Of a stretch of 64,000 bases of DNA, positions 23,096 through 34,653 are shown piece after piece. Within the stretch, counting starts at the first letter, position 1; each line of letters opens with the position of its first letter. The notes under the pieces are model-generated. The model saw only the letters and a program-made list of their open reading frames with translations. It was not told the origin of the DNA and searched no databases. Source of the stretch: Eudorina sp. 2006-703-Eu-15 (taxonomy: Eukaryota; Chlorophyta; Chlorophyceae; Chlamydomonadales; Volvocaceae); contig BDSI01000035.1 in NCBI GenBank assembly GCA_003117195.1, forward strand, positions 990,001 to 1,054,000, read 5' to 3'. The translations under genes were made by a program, and so were the position numbers.

Positions 23096-26000
23096 ATGGC
23101 CGGCGCAAAGGGTCTGGAGGAGGAGGTCCTCCAGTTGCTGCGGCAGCACCCGCAGGTAAGCTCTCTGGTGCTTGACTGCGCTTCCCCTCCAATTCGGTCC
23201 GGGTTCTTCAACACGGAGAGGTCACGCCAAAGTCGTGGTGGGAAGACAAGTGCTGTCGGTGCGGCTGTGCACCCACCCGGGTCGCGGGGGCCTCAAACAA
23301 CCCGGCAGTGGCCCACCTGTGTTCCGCGGACCGCCGGCGCGGTTGCCACCGCTGTTTCATTGATTGCACTTGCACGATGAGACAAGTGTCCGAGATTTCC
23401 TGCCACTTCTGAAAATGGCCCCGAGTTGTCCGTGGCCCTCGGGTCGGTTCCTGCGCGCCGATCCCACGATCTCTGTTCGTTCCACGTTCCATGCAGCATG
23501 TGGCCGTCGTCAAACCCTCCCGCCGCACTCCAGCGCCATTTGCCGCGACTGGAAAGCCTTCCTTCCCCCTTCCACGATTTTCCCGGTTCGAGTTTGCTGC
23601 TTGGTCTCGCATGGCTGTCGCCCTTGCACTTCACCGCTTCGCCTTCGCCCTTGCACTTCACCGCTTCGCCTTCGCCCTTGCACTTCACCGCTTCGCCTGG
23701 GTGATGAGTCCGGTCACACAGTAGCCCCCAGCCCTACAGAGACAGCGCGCCCCTTCGCCCCGCGCCCCTTTCCCCGCGCAGGGCATGACGGATGAAGCCC
23801 TGCAGTCGGGGCTGCCCAAGGTACCCATGGAGGACCGAGTCAAGGCCATCAACAATCTGCTGGCGTCGAAACGGTTGCAGGTGGAGCGGGCTCGGCGGCT
23901 GGGATGGAATGGCGCTGTTGGACTTGGCTGGGGGGGCTGGCCGGGTTGCATTGGGCTTGGCAGGCATGGGGCCGCAGGCTGGGCTAAGCCTGGGTTGGGA
24001 TGGGCGGGGCTCCAGGTAGTCAGTCATCAGTGATCAGTCTAGGCCTGGCGCTGCCTTTGACGCCAACACTTGTGTGAGTGCCTCCAGGCCCAGTGCGCGA
24101 GGTGCGCTGACCGCCTGGCGGTGTTAGAGTCGACAAAAGCCGGTGACAGGTGCCTCCGGTGTGGGCACCCCACGATACCCCAGTCCACGATGTGATGGGC
24201 GGGCGTTCGTGGGGCGTGTCGGTTACGGGCTCAAGACCTTCTGAAGGACAGCGCAGATTCGTGGCATCGAATCCATGGAGGACCCTGCGTGGTTGAAGAT
24301 CTCGTAGCGATGGCCTGCCTTCTCGGGGTATCTCGCACGGCAGCAAGCATCACCCGAGGGCTGGCTGGCTGGGTGGGTGGGTGGGTGGGCAACGTGTTTC
24401 ATTCCTGTTCAGGTTCGCGCCCTACCGTGCCTCTGTCCTCGCGCTCTCCGCTCAATCTCTCGCGCCCTCCGCGCTCTCCTCTCTCGCCCCTCTCGCGCCC
24501 TCCCGGCGCAGCTGCTCAAAGGCAGCAACAACAAGATCGTCTACAAGGAGGTTGCGGCGGAGGAGGCGGCCAAGTAGGCGCCGGGGGTTTGCGCTTTGCG
24601 GGGAAGGAGTGCCTGTGGAACGTCTGAGAGAACGGGAGACCGGGAGGGTTTCTGTCACCAGAGGCGGCTCTGGTGCCGTTTGGGTGTGCGTGGGCTCCAG
24701 CGGGTTTGGGTGGCAGCCGTGCGTTGTGATGGTGACACATGACCCTTCGGACAGGGGCAGGGCCGCGCGACGCTGATCTGCATCAGCGCGTTTAAAGTCT
24801 CCGAAACGCTTCGCGCGAGGAGCTCTGTCGTTCATTCGCTCCGGGGCGCTTCGGGAGGAACCTGATACGGGGCCATTTGCGCCATTTGCCCGTCCGAACG
24901 TCCGGGGGAGGGGTGACGCGCCCTTCCTGTCCGGATGCCCTATTTGTTATCATGGGACCCGTCCCGGCCGTTAATATGCACGTAGTTGGGAAGTGCATAT
25001 ATCCCGAGTCTCGTCGCCTCCTGACCGTTTGCGTGCTCACCCGCGCTCAGGTTCAAGGGACTGAACACGGAGGAGATGCTTCTATACCAGTGCATCAAGG
25101 CGGCGGGGAATTCGGGTGGGTGAGGGCCGGGCAGGCGGACAGGGGCGCGGGCTAGGTAGGTGATTTTGGGGACGACGTGGAGGGTCTGGTGGGGATGCGC
25201 TAGGGATCCTCGGTGGTAGCTGGTTGTGGGGGTATAAAAGAAAAGCCAAGACCCAGAAACGAAACCTGGTTGTGGGGGCTGTAATACGAAAATCAGACCC
25301 AGAAACTAACCCTGGTTGTGGGGGCTAAGAGGATGGCGTGATTGACTCGGGATAAGGGGCCTCTGTGGCCGGCAGAACGACAGCGTCTCCGCGGTTCGGC
25401 CACTGTGTGTGGCAGCACGTCTGGGATGGCGGGTTCGTTCAGATGATGTCCGGAATATGTCGGCGCGCCAAGGACCAACGCATGCGCGCCTCCGTTCCCT
25501 CCGTTCCCTCCCCGGCAGGCGTCTGGACCAAGGACATGCGGATCCGTACCAACCTGGCGCAACCGCAGATCACCAAGATCCTCAAGGTGAAGAACAGGGT
25601 GGTTGTGGGCGGGCGGGCGGGACGGCGGGCGGGATGGCGGGCGGGCGGGATGGCGGGCGGCGATGACCCACGCCCCGCGCTTGGCCTTGGGCCAGCCGCG
25701 GGGCCTGATCGGTCCCCTCGGGGTTCATCCAGCGCAGGCTGTGCGTGCGGCACCCTTGGGGCCCGACCCTTGAGCAACACCCGAGTTACAGCCAGCACTC
25801 CTCAGTTATGATTCCTTGATCGCAGTACGGTAGTAGATGCAGCAGCAGCCGCGACGACAGCGGCTGCTGCCCCGGGGCGCCCATCTCGGGGTCCACTCCT
25901 TCCTGGCTGCTGCCTGCTGTGCGTTGTCGCACCTGCCTGGCCGTGCCGCCCCACCTCCTCCCCACCCTCCCTCCTCCCTCAGCGCAGCCAATGCTCACAA

Positions 26001-27925
26001 CGATCCCCCGCCTCCCTCCCCCCCCTGTCACCTTCGTTTCTGGGTTTGGTTCTCCACTTTATCTCCTTCCCCCCGTCAGTCCCTGGAGGGCCGCCGCCTG
26101 GTGAAGAGCGTCAAGAACGTGAACAACCCGTCTAGGAAGGTAGGCACCGGCCGTACACAGCAGTACAGTAGTGTACGGCGCGGTACGGCATCCCGGGGTT
26201 GTGCGATGGGGTCGCACTGCCCGACTGGGATGTGGCGGGTGCACGGGGCTGCCCCGAGGACCTCGCCGCTGCTGCTCTCCCGGGACCTGTGGGTGGACCC
26301 GCCGACCTCATGAGACAAACATCCTGTGCGCTAATGTGTCAATGTGCTAACGGAGATCTGAGCCGTGAGAAAAGAGGAGTCTAGCCCGAAAGTTGGTTTG
26401 TGTGTGTGTGTGTAAAAGATAACTGTGTGTGAGGGTGTGTTTGTGTGGGTAGGGTTACTGCCGGCCCTGGCTACGTCGGGTTCTGCAATTGTTGGTAGAA
26501 ATCCGAACCCGTCCCATCGATCCCGCACCCTATCGGCGTTCCGGGCTCCAGCTTAGCGGTTCTACGTGCGGGCGGGCGGGTCCTGTGCGGGGGGGTCCTG
26601 TGCGGGGGGGTCCTGTGCAGGGGGGTCCTGTGCGGGCGCCAGCCGGGCCGGCGTTTGCTCGCTGACCGTTTGCCAGGTTCGCACATCCCGGATGTCCGTC
26701 AGTCGGCGCAACGGCCCCTCAAACGACCGAATCGTTGCCCGGTCAACCACTGTGTTCGTTGACGCAGTTCTACATGTTGTACGAGCTGGAGCCCAGTCGA
26801 GAGCTGACCGGCGGAGCCTGGTGGGTGTCCTGGGGGGCCGCACCAATGGCGGGGGGGCACAGCCGGGGGGCCTGAACTCGGAGGCAGACCTTGAGACCCT
26901 AGGGCACGGTGCGGCGTCTACGGTAATCACGGCTTCCTCTGCGCCCTGCTGCTCCCCCTGGCGATCATGACGTCGTCCCTCTCGCGCTTCTTATCCCCTA
27001 ACCGCCCTATAGGTACACCGAGAACCAGTTCGATTCGGAGTTCATCAACGTGCTCCGGGAGGCTTGCTACTCGTACATCCAACGGCAGGGGGACGTTACC
27101 CTGGGGGCCATCGCGACCTTCATTCGCGGGCGGGGGTTCTCGAAGGTAGGGCGGAGCGAGGCAGGCAGGCAGGCAGGCAGGCTGAGGAGACACATGATGT
27201 ACCTACCGCTGGCAACAAGCACTACCTCACCCGTGCTGTCTGTTCGCCAGCCCGACCCGCCGTCTGTGGTCATGTTCGTCCGTCCGCCCGTCGGTGGTCA
27301 TATTCGTCCGTCTGTCGGTCTGCCCGTCTGTGCCGTCCGTCCGTCCGTCCGTCTGTTCCGTCCGTCTGTCCGTCTGTTCCAGGTGGAGCTGCGCATCGAG
27401 GACATCCACACCATCGTGATGACGTTGGTGTACGACGGCCGAGTGGACGAGGTGGAGCCGGAGGGGGAGGATGACAACGAGGACCACTACCGCCCCGCGG
27501 TGCTCGGGGTGCCGGACGCCACGGCGCTCACGGACGTGCCGTGCGGCGTGTGCCCCGTGGCGGGGGAGTGCCACGAGGGCGGCGTCATCTCGCCGCAGGT
27601 GCGGGTGTGTACCCGGGATGGGTGACTGGGTATTGTGTTTGGGGGAGAGCTTGTGTGTTGGCTGATGAGGGCTGTGGTTCAAGTTTGTGTTTTGAGTGTG
27701 TTTGAGTGTGTTAGCGCGCGCGTGTGTGTGTTTGTAGGTGTGTTCGTGTGTGCATGCGTTGTTCACGAGCGGAAGGGGCTTGGGGGTGCCAAGGGCCGAG
27801 AAGGGCCCGGAAGAGGCCGCAGCCTGGTGAGGCAGGCGGACTGCAGTGGAGGGGCGTCAAGTCCCGCTCCCTCCCTCCCGCGCCCGCAGACGTGCGTCTA
27901 TTACGACAAGTGGCTGGAGTTCTGA
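23096..27925 (+). CDS. RPC6: DNA-directed RNA polymerase III subunit RPC6 (RPC34/POLR3F)
   Basis: Exons: 23096-23155, 23782-23880, 24512-24573, 25051-25115, 25519-25586, 26080-26139, 26768-26820, 27013-27145, 27383-27598, 27890-27925. They total 852 nt, 283 residues, and all phases match. The family is about 316 residues in human. Winged-helix segments are recognisable (GLNTEEMLLYQCIKAAG, GVWTKDMRIRTNLAQPQITK, RRLVKSVKNVNNPSRK), then FYMLYELEPSRELTGGAWY, the box VELRIEDIHTIVMTLVYDG and the terminal PCGVCPVAGECHEGG...CVYYDKWLEF. The four C-terminal cysteines match those that bind a [4Fe-4S] cluster in the human subunit. RPC6 belongs to the RPC3-RPC6-RPC7 initiation subcomplex that contacts TFIIIB and helps open Pol III promoters. 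Exons are tiny compared with introns. A candidate TGTAA poly(A) signal is at 28823-28827. Confidence 0.95.
23621..23698. repeat. 27-bp tandem repeat in RPC6 intron 1
   Basis: Three consecutive near-identical copies (the third partial) of a 27-bp unit starting CCCTTGCACTTCACCGCTTC lie inside intron 1. Confidence 0.85.
26572..26637. repeat. G-rich 15-bp tandem repeat in RPC6 intron 6
   Basis: Roughly four copies of GGGGGGTCCTGTGC with G-run length variation. The runs of six or seven G on the plus strand could form quadruplex-like structures; that is inference. Confidence 0.75.
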
Positions 27926-30794
27926 CGGAGGCGCGCCTCGCATGGAGTGCGGAAGACCTTTGGGCCGCCCGGATCCAGCCACGATCCAGCCACGATCCAG
28001 CCGCGACCCTACCCTATTGATAGATCGGCTAAGGCCCAGCCCGGACCCAGCCCGGATCCAGCCCGATCGATGAAGCGCGAGGGCAGTGGAAACGTCATGC
28101 AGCGGGTAGCTGTCATGGGGGTGCCACCAATCTGCCCAGCAGCAAGCGGTGACAGGGGGGACCAGATGCTATGGCCCATCCCTCCCGCGGGGGCCTGCCA
28201 GCGGGGCCTGCCGGCCAGCAAAATAACGGGCTCCTTCATCTTGTGTCCTGTGTTGGGCGATGTGGGGGCCAGGCCGTTCGTTACTCCCTCACAAACGCCG
28301 TTGCAAAGCGGCAGATCAGCTATCCACACCTCGGATAGAGTCGGCCTTGATGTGCTCGAGATAGGCAGCGGCGGCTGAGGCACGTCACGTGGGAGGTCAC
28401 CTGTGGCGCGGGCGGCCCCCCCAGGGCTCCAGCGTAGTTTGAAATGTCTACCAAATCCCTATACCCGCTGGACCCCTTCCATCCCCTGGGCACTATGCGA
28501 GAATGTGAGGCACGTGGGACATACTACTCCAACCAAGCACACAAATTGCATGTCCCCTCACGTTGTACGGCGCATCCGTATAGGCCCGGGGAGGCCGTGG
28601 ACGATAACACACAGACGACGGTCGGATCCGTTGGCGGGTACTGGTGGACCGACGTACGGCAGACCAAGAGCTCGCATGGCTCTCGGTGTTCGGGTCGTTT
28701 GGTCGTCTGGGGTTTTAGGGTTTTAGGGCTTATAACCGCTTTCGTACCAACCGCTGACTACGGGATCACGAGCTGCGTCCCTGCTGTGCACGGCCGCCAC
28801 CACCGCAATGAGAACGTTTGTGTGTAAGGCAAGGCAAAGCGGGGTGAAACCCATTACATATATGTGATATAGGGATTAGACCTGGTGCTGATTGCGACTG
28901 CGGCTTGGGGGTCTCCGGCGAGGGGACTGGGCGGTGATGACGGTAATGAGAGCGAAGGGTTGATCAATGGATAGAGATAAGCGAGTGAGTGAGCGAGCCA
29001 GTGCGTAATTGCGTGAATGGGAGAGTGGGTGGTTAATTGACGATGCGCGGATTGGCGAAGTGGCGCTGTGGCGTTGCCGTGCCGGCGGTTCCCAGCAGGC
29101 GGCGTGCGTGGATGGGTGCTGGAAAGCGAGAAAAGAAACAGAAGCACCCAGCGCGATGGATAGGTGCTGGCGCCACATATGGGATCGGGGAGGGGCCATG
29201 AAACATTTAGATCTGTCCAGGCGGCCGCGCGCTGGCTGGGCGCGCAGCGAAGCGTGTGCGGTCGCTAGTTAGATATTTCGTTGGTGGATAAGGATCGGAA
29301 TGTGCAGAGAGGACAGGACAGGACAGGACGCCTTCACGGATGCAGGGATGCTGTTTACTGGACGACCTGATCTGCCTGCGCACGGCGATATTCACCGTCG
29401 ATAAGCGTAGGGAATAAATCAGTTCGTTTCCGCCGCGAGCAACGGAGGCGACCGCCTGTGCCTCTGAGTCCCTCTGTCTGGAGCCCGGTCAGTGCCCAGC
29501 CACACAGGTTGCGGCGTGGGATGCGACACTCCACAATTGGCTGGGCACCTACTTCTCATGGCCAATCGTGTACAGTTTATGTTGCCAACGGTAAGGTGAT
29601 CTGGGAAACTGTGCAAATACATCGGGGTCCGCTGTAACATCCTAATAATAATAGTAGTACCGGTAGTAGTAGTACCGTTACAGTGTGGATAGGCTTCCGG
29701 GCCCTGTCTAAGGGTTTATGTCGCGGTTTTATATGGTGCTAGAGGACACCTTCAACCATCATCACACCGAACCTACGCCATACGAACCGAGGGTCCAAGG
29801 CGGCTGATCCTGCTAACTAAGGATCCCACCTCATCCATTCACCCGCACATCCGTAGAGACAGGGGGTTCAGCAATCGCTACCAATCTAGCGTGCGAATCT
29901 CAATCCATCAACCGTGATCTCAACTCCACATCTCAGCAGCTAGCCATAATCTCATGCTCCCGAACAATGTCGGGGGTCACCCTAGGACTCGAACCTAGGA
30001 CCTTAAACCGCCTAGTCGCGGTGGTGTCACCTGCAAATATAGCCGCCGGTCCAGAGAATCTAAACTGGCGGGCTGGCGTTCGGGGAGTTCACATCAGGAA
30101 GCATCCATACACGATCTTGTCCGTAGGACCCACCCGACCCACAACCGTCTACACCGCCTGCGAGGCTGCGACGCGGTAAGCTATGCACCATACCCGCTCG
30201 ATGTCATCTATTCTTCGTAAAAAAAAGAGTGCATCAACATAGTACAGCGGACTTTAACAAGGGCCCCACGGTGCCCTGCCAGGAGTTACTCAGGCAGAGC
30301 CCCGCCAGCCCGGGCTGACGAAGCAACGGGGCGACGCCCAAACCCCGCACCAAAACGCCCAGGTGCGTGCCTGCTCGACCGTACTTCCCGTACAACACAC
30401 CCTCTTCAGCTCTCATGCGCTCACTCTGCAGGACAGCAGGTCCGCATCGCGCTCCATTGCACGGCAAAGTGTAGGTAGGTACGGATAGCAAGGTAGATTC
30501 GAGCCCAACCGGTACCTGCTGTACCGCGCCATGGGGAGTCCAGGATAAGTGAGCACTCGGCTCTCGGTTCGACAGGTTTGTTGCAGCGCTATTCTTAGCC
30601 TACTTGGTACAACAGCTCTGGACAGCTGTTGCAGCGCTATGCGTAGCCAAATCCTGCGCAATTTCATGGTGCATACGGTACCTCCGTAGCTATGTTGTAC
30701 CAATTACCCTCCTAAGCCACACACAGCATTACAGCTGTCCATCTCAGTGCGCCACGCACTTTGACGTCCTCCTCATCGACGAGACGACGACTCC
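27926..30794. other. Intergenic region, RPC6 3' side to LRR gene end
   Basis: No convincing exons were found. The region holds the probable RPC6 3' UTR, a tRNA-like B-box element near 29965-30070, one copy of the dispersed GGGGTCCGCTGTAAC motif (29624-29638) and a short duplication around GTTGCAGCGCTAT (about 30580-30660). Confidence 0.4.
29965..30070 (-). repeat. tRNA-like sequence, possible SINE head or tRNA pseudogene
   Basis: The minus strand contains a perfect Pol III B box (GGTTCGAGTCC, 29995-29985) inside a T-arm-like stem: CTAGG, a seven-base TTCGAGT loop, then CCTAG. An anticodon-arm-like ACCGC...GCGGT stem lies upstream. The acceptor stem does not pair well and no clean A box is present, so this is not called as a functional tRNA. 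Confidence 0.45.
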
Positions 30795-33700
30795 TCAGTT
30801 TGCAGCCCGCCGCCGCGGCCACCGCCACCAAGGCGGAGGCGGCCGGTTCCGCACCGTGGCCGGCGCCGTCGACGACCCCGCCAGCCCCCACAGCTTCTCC
30901 AGCAGCTCCCCCGAGACGGCGTTGCCCTCCAGCACCAGCCACTCCCCGCGGACCGCTCTCGGGTTGGCGGCCAGGGCGTCCAGCAGCGCGTGTGCGCCCG
31001 CGTCCGTCAGACCCAACTGCGCCAGGCCCAGACCCGCCAGGCTGACGTGCCGCAGAGCCTCGGCCAGGGCGGCCGCACCGTGGTCCCCGACGTCGGGGTT
31101 CTCTGGACTCGCACGTGCGGGCAGGGGCGGGCAGGGGCGGGCAGGTGGCGCGCTGGAGACAGGGGCGCACGCACGCACGGAAGGAACTCCAGGATGCATG
31201 CGCGAGTCACTTTGAGGCATGGGCGGATGAGAAGAAAATATCCGAAAGGGTGACCGGTGTCGTGGGAGGCGACGACGCCGACGACAACGCGCCGGCGCAA
31301 CCATCAACGCCATATGTATCCGTGTGTGGTCACCAACGAAGCCGCGGGGTCCCCTCGTCAGTAATCAACCCACACAGGGACGGGACCCACGCACGCACGG
31401 GGGCCGCACCTGACAAATCCAGCCAGGCTATGGGGCTTCGGGGCAGCATCTCCGACAGCACCTCCGCGTGCTCGGCTGTGAGGCTCAGGCCCCGCAGGTA
31501 GCCGTCGTGGGCGGTCAGGCTGAAGCGCGACACCAGCTGCGGGCACTCCAGCAGCAGCGCGACACGGGTGTCCTGAAGGAGGGAACGAAGGGCGCAAGCA
31601 ATGGACGGGGCAGCAGGGGCAGCTCTGCGGCCAAGGGGATGCGGCGGCGTGCCAGCAAAACACGGCGGTGTGGGTGTGTGCCAGCAGAGAATACGGCGAT
31701 GTGAGTGAAAACTGGAGAATCGTGAGGATGTGGTGAAGGGACAGCACCGCCTGGACAGTACCGCCGGCATGGGGTTGCTCGGGGGCGCGCGCAGCGGTGT
31801 ATAATGAGACATTGCAGCCGACATTGGTGCATGGCAATCAACGCCGCACCGACCCTTCTCCGCCCCCACACGGACCGCCTCCCGCTGCCGCTGCCGTACC
31901 GCCGCCGCATGCCGTACACGTACAGATGACCATCGCGCGCCGCGTCGCGTTCCATCGCTCCCGCGCTACCCGCGCGCTCTCTAGCTTCGCTTGCGCCCCC
32001 GATACCGCACCCTCTGGCCCGCGGCGGTCCGACTCACGCTGTTGAGCTCGTAAGCCCACTGAGCGTCCGACGCGCCCTCCAGGTACCACTCCATTCGTTG
32101 CCTGTCGACCCGGCCGAAATCAATGCAGGGCCGGCCGCGGCCATCCCGGAACACCGCCCGGTTGACTTGGTCCCAACTGAAAATCGACACCACCAGATTG
32201 ACCGACTCGACGACGCCGGGGGCAGCCACGCCGGGCTCCCTGGCCGCGCTGCCCTCGGCCGCCGCTGGGCGCCCGGGTTTCATCTTCTGCTGCTCCGGCG
32301 CCTCATCCCCGATGCCCAGCCCGCAGTCCGCCCGCGTCATCAGCTGCCACTTCTCCGCGCCGCCCGACTCCTCAGCGCGTAGGCCATGGACCACCTCCTC
32401 TCGATTGGACTTGGACGCTGCCCAGAAGGCCGCCTCGCCGGCGGCGCCGCCCGCGTACCGCACCCGGCGGAACACGATCCACACGCGGCTGCCGTCGCCG
32501 AAACGCCACCGCAGGAACTTCTGCTGCAGCTCGGTGTCCAGGGAGGCGATGAAGGACAGCACCATGACGTTCTGCAGCGCGTTCAGCAGGTCGCCGCCGG
32601 AGAGGAACAGCGCGCAGTACACGGAGAAGAAGATGAGCAGCGCGGGCTGCAGCCGGTCGGCGACCAAGAAGACGAGCGCGCAGCGCATGCGGCGGCGCAG
32701 GAAGCCGGGCCGCACGCGGGCGGCGAAGCGGCGCAGCTTGGCGGCTTCACGGAAGGGCGCCAGCACGTTTTCCAGGAAGGGAGGGACGGCCTGGAGAAAG
32801 AGCACGATCAGCAGGAGAGCCAGCCTGCAAGCCAGCCGAGCAGCCGGTCGATGCAAAGCAGGGGTGTCAAGGGGGCCAGTCGCGACGGGCGGGGGTCCTC
32901 ACTCTGTGCGGGCTGTCCCATGCGCTACGGTATCGTCACATGGGTGGTACAACGGACGCGTCTGGAGAGGCCGATCCGGAGCTCCGGACCCGCCCTCCTT
33001 TCCTTGCTCCGGCCTGCACGTGCCCCAGGGCCGAACCTGCCCCAGGGCCGAACCTGCCCCAGGGCCGAACCTGCCCCAGGGCCGAACCTGCCCCAGGGCC
33101 GAACCTGCCCCAGGGCCGAACCTGCCCCAGGGCCGAACCTGCCCCAGGGCCGAACCTGCCCCAGGGCCGAACCTGCCCCAGGGCCGAACCTGCCCCAGGG
33201 CCGAACCTGCCCCAGGGCCGAACCTGCCCCAGGGCCGAACCTGCCCCAGGGCCGAACCTGCCCCAGGGCCGAACCTGCCCCAGGGCCGAACCTGCCCCAG
33301 GGCCGAACCTGCCCCAGGGCCGAACCTGCCCCAGGGCCGAACCTGCCCCAGGGCCGAACCTGCCCCAGGGCCGAACCTGCCCCAGGGCCGAACCTGCCCC
33401 AGGGCCGAACCTGCCCCAGGGCCGAACCTGCCCCAGGGCCGAACGCAGTTGTCTGGAGCGAGCATGCAGCTGTCCCCAGGTGCATGAACCAATTTCCTGA
33501 GCACCGGCGGCCCGATAGATAGATGGAGTGGCTAAAAGGCAGCACGAGCCCAGGTGCGTGAGGTGACCTTTGCACAAAGCAGCCGGTCCGTCCGTCGCTC
33601 CCTCGCTCGCGCCGCGTGATCTCACTCGAGCGGGGGATCGTCGTACAGTACGGCATCGTCCACCTTGACCCTGAGCCACCAGGTGAACAGACCGATGAAC

Positions 33701-34653
33701 AGCCAAACGGTGAGGGAGGTCAGCAACGTGATGACGGCGGTGGGCGCGTCCGCGATCACCAGGAAGAAAAGCGAGGTGGGGTCGTCGCAGCTGACTGGGA
33801 TGTGGCAGGAGATGGTCGTCTGTGAAGCTGCTGCCGGGTCGGACGCCTCCAGAGAGGGAGAACCCGGCGCGTCGGCGGGCTGAGGGCGGACTCTCAGCCC
33901 GGCTGCTGCATGCATGAATCGAATCGCGGAGGTAGGGAGCAGCGGTTCGTTGCAGCGGCCGACGAGCGACTGCAGCAGCTATAGCCGTACAACGTGGCGG
34001 CGGATGGATGGGGTAGCCGGGGTAGGTCCCAAGCGGATCAAGTCCCCATTATTAATTCTTCTAGGAGGGCGGTTATTACAGGTTAGTTACAGGAAGGGAG
34101 AGGGTCATCAAGCGAGTAGTGCGGCACGGAGCTGCTCCTGGCTTAGCTCCGTGGCAGGACGGCTCGCGCTCACTTCAAACAACTGAGCTCGGGCGCTGGA
34201 GCTTAACTGAATATCAGTTCGGACGTACGGTTAAACAGATGACGGGCTTGATACGTACATAATAGCTAGCTCCTAGCTGCACCACATACATGGCATCACA
34301 ACGTCGCCGTGCCCTATCTCTGCTGGGCGCGGTGCGCGTGCTCGCGCCGAGCAGAAACCGCGCGCGCGCGAAAGTGAGTTACCTGCGTTGTTGTCAGTTG
34401 GGGGCTCCGGGCCGGGGCCAGGTGCTGCCTCGTCGTCAGAGGGGCTCCGCCCGTTGCCCGGTTGCGTCCCCGCCAGCAACAGTGCGTGTTCCTGCTGGCT
34501 GGAAAGGTTGCTGCCCGCGGTGGAGCCAGCAGTTTGCAAGGCCTCGGGATCTAAGAGGGTTTGCCGCAGGGCCGTCGTCCTGGGTGATGACGAATACCAG
34601 CCGCCCAAATTATATGCTATGGACACTAAGCCTCGTAAAGATAGAAAGGACAT
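30795..34653 (-). CDS. Multispanning membrane protein with probable C-terminal leucine-rich repeats
   Basis: Proposed exons: 34653-34383, 33794-33664, 32790-32011, 31572-31410, 31102-30795. The sum is 1653 nt, 550 residues, with every phase matching. Exon 1 is a soluble N-terminus (RTTALRQTLLDPEALQTAG). Exon 2 carries a long hydrophobic stretch (ADAPTAVITLLTSLTVWLFI). Exon 3 has further membrane segments (LQPALLIFFSVYCALFLSGG, ALQNVMVLSFIASL) and a hydrophilic domain including WIVFRRVRYAGG. Exons 4-5 encode leucine-rich, ribonuclease-inhibitor-like repeats (LRGLSLTAEHAEVLSEML, SLAGLGLAQLGLTDAGAHAL). If the exon 3 donor (AGG/GTGCGG) is ignored, the frame stops at 31981 and the LRR part would need its own gene start, for which I see no good candidate. 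I do not recognise the family of the membrane part. Confidence 0.6.
33023..33444. repeat. 17-bp minisatellite, about 25 copies, in an intron
   Basis: Near-perfect tandem array of CCCCAGGGCCGAACCTG between exons 2 and 3 of the membrane-protein gene. The 17-bp period is not a multiple of three, so every frame is open on both strands, giving long artificial open frames. Confidence 0.97.

Noticed and set aside
29965..30070. Functional tRNA gene
   Set aside because: B box and T arm are good, but the acceptor stem and A box do not form.
33023..33444. CRISPR-like regular array
   Set aside because: Units are contiguous with no unique spacers and the host is a eukaryote. The same applies to 63083-63508.
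32123..33522. Plus-strand frames of 378-454 codons with PAPGPNLPQGRTC repeats
   Set aside because: The first part is antisense to exon 3 of the membrane protein and the rest is the 17-bp minisatellite.
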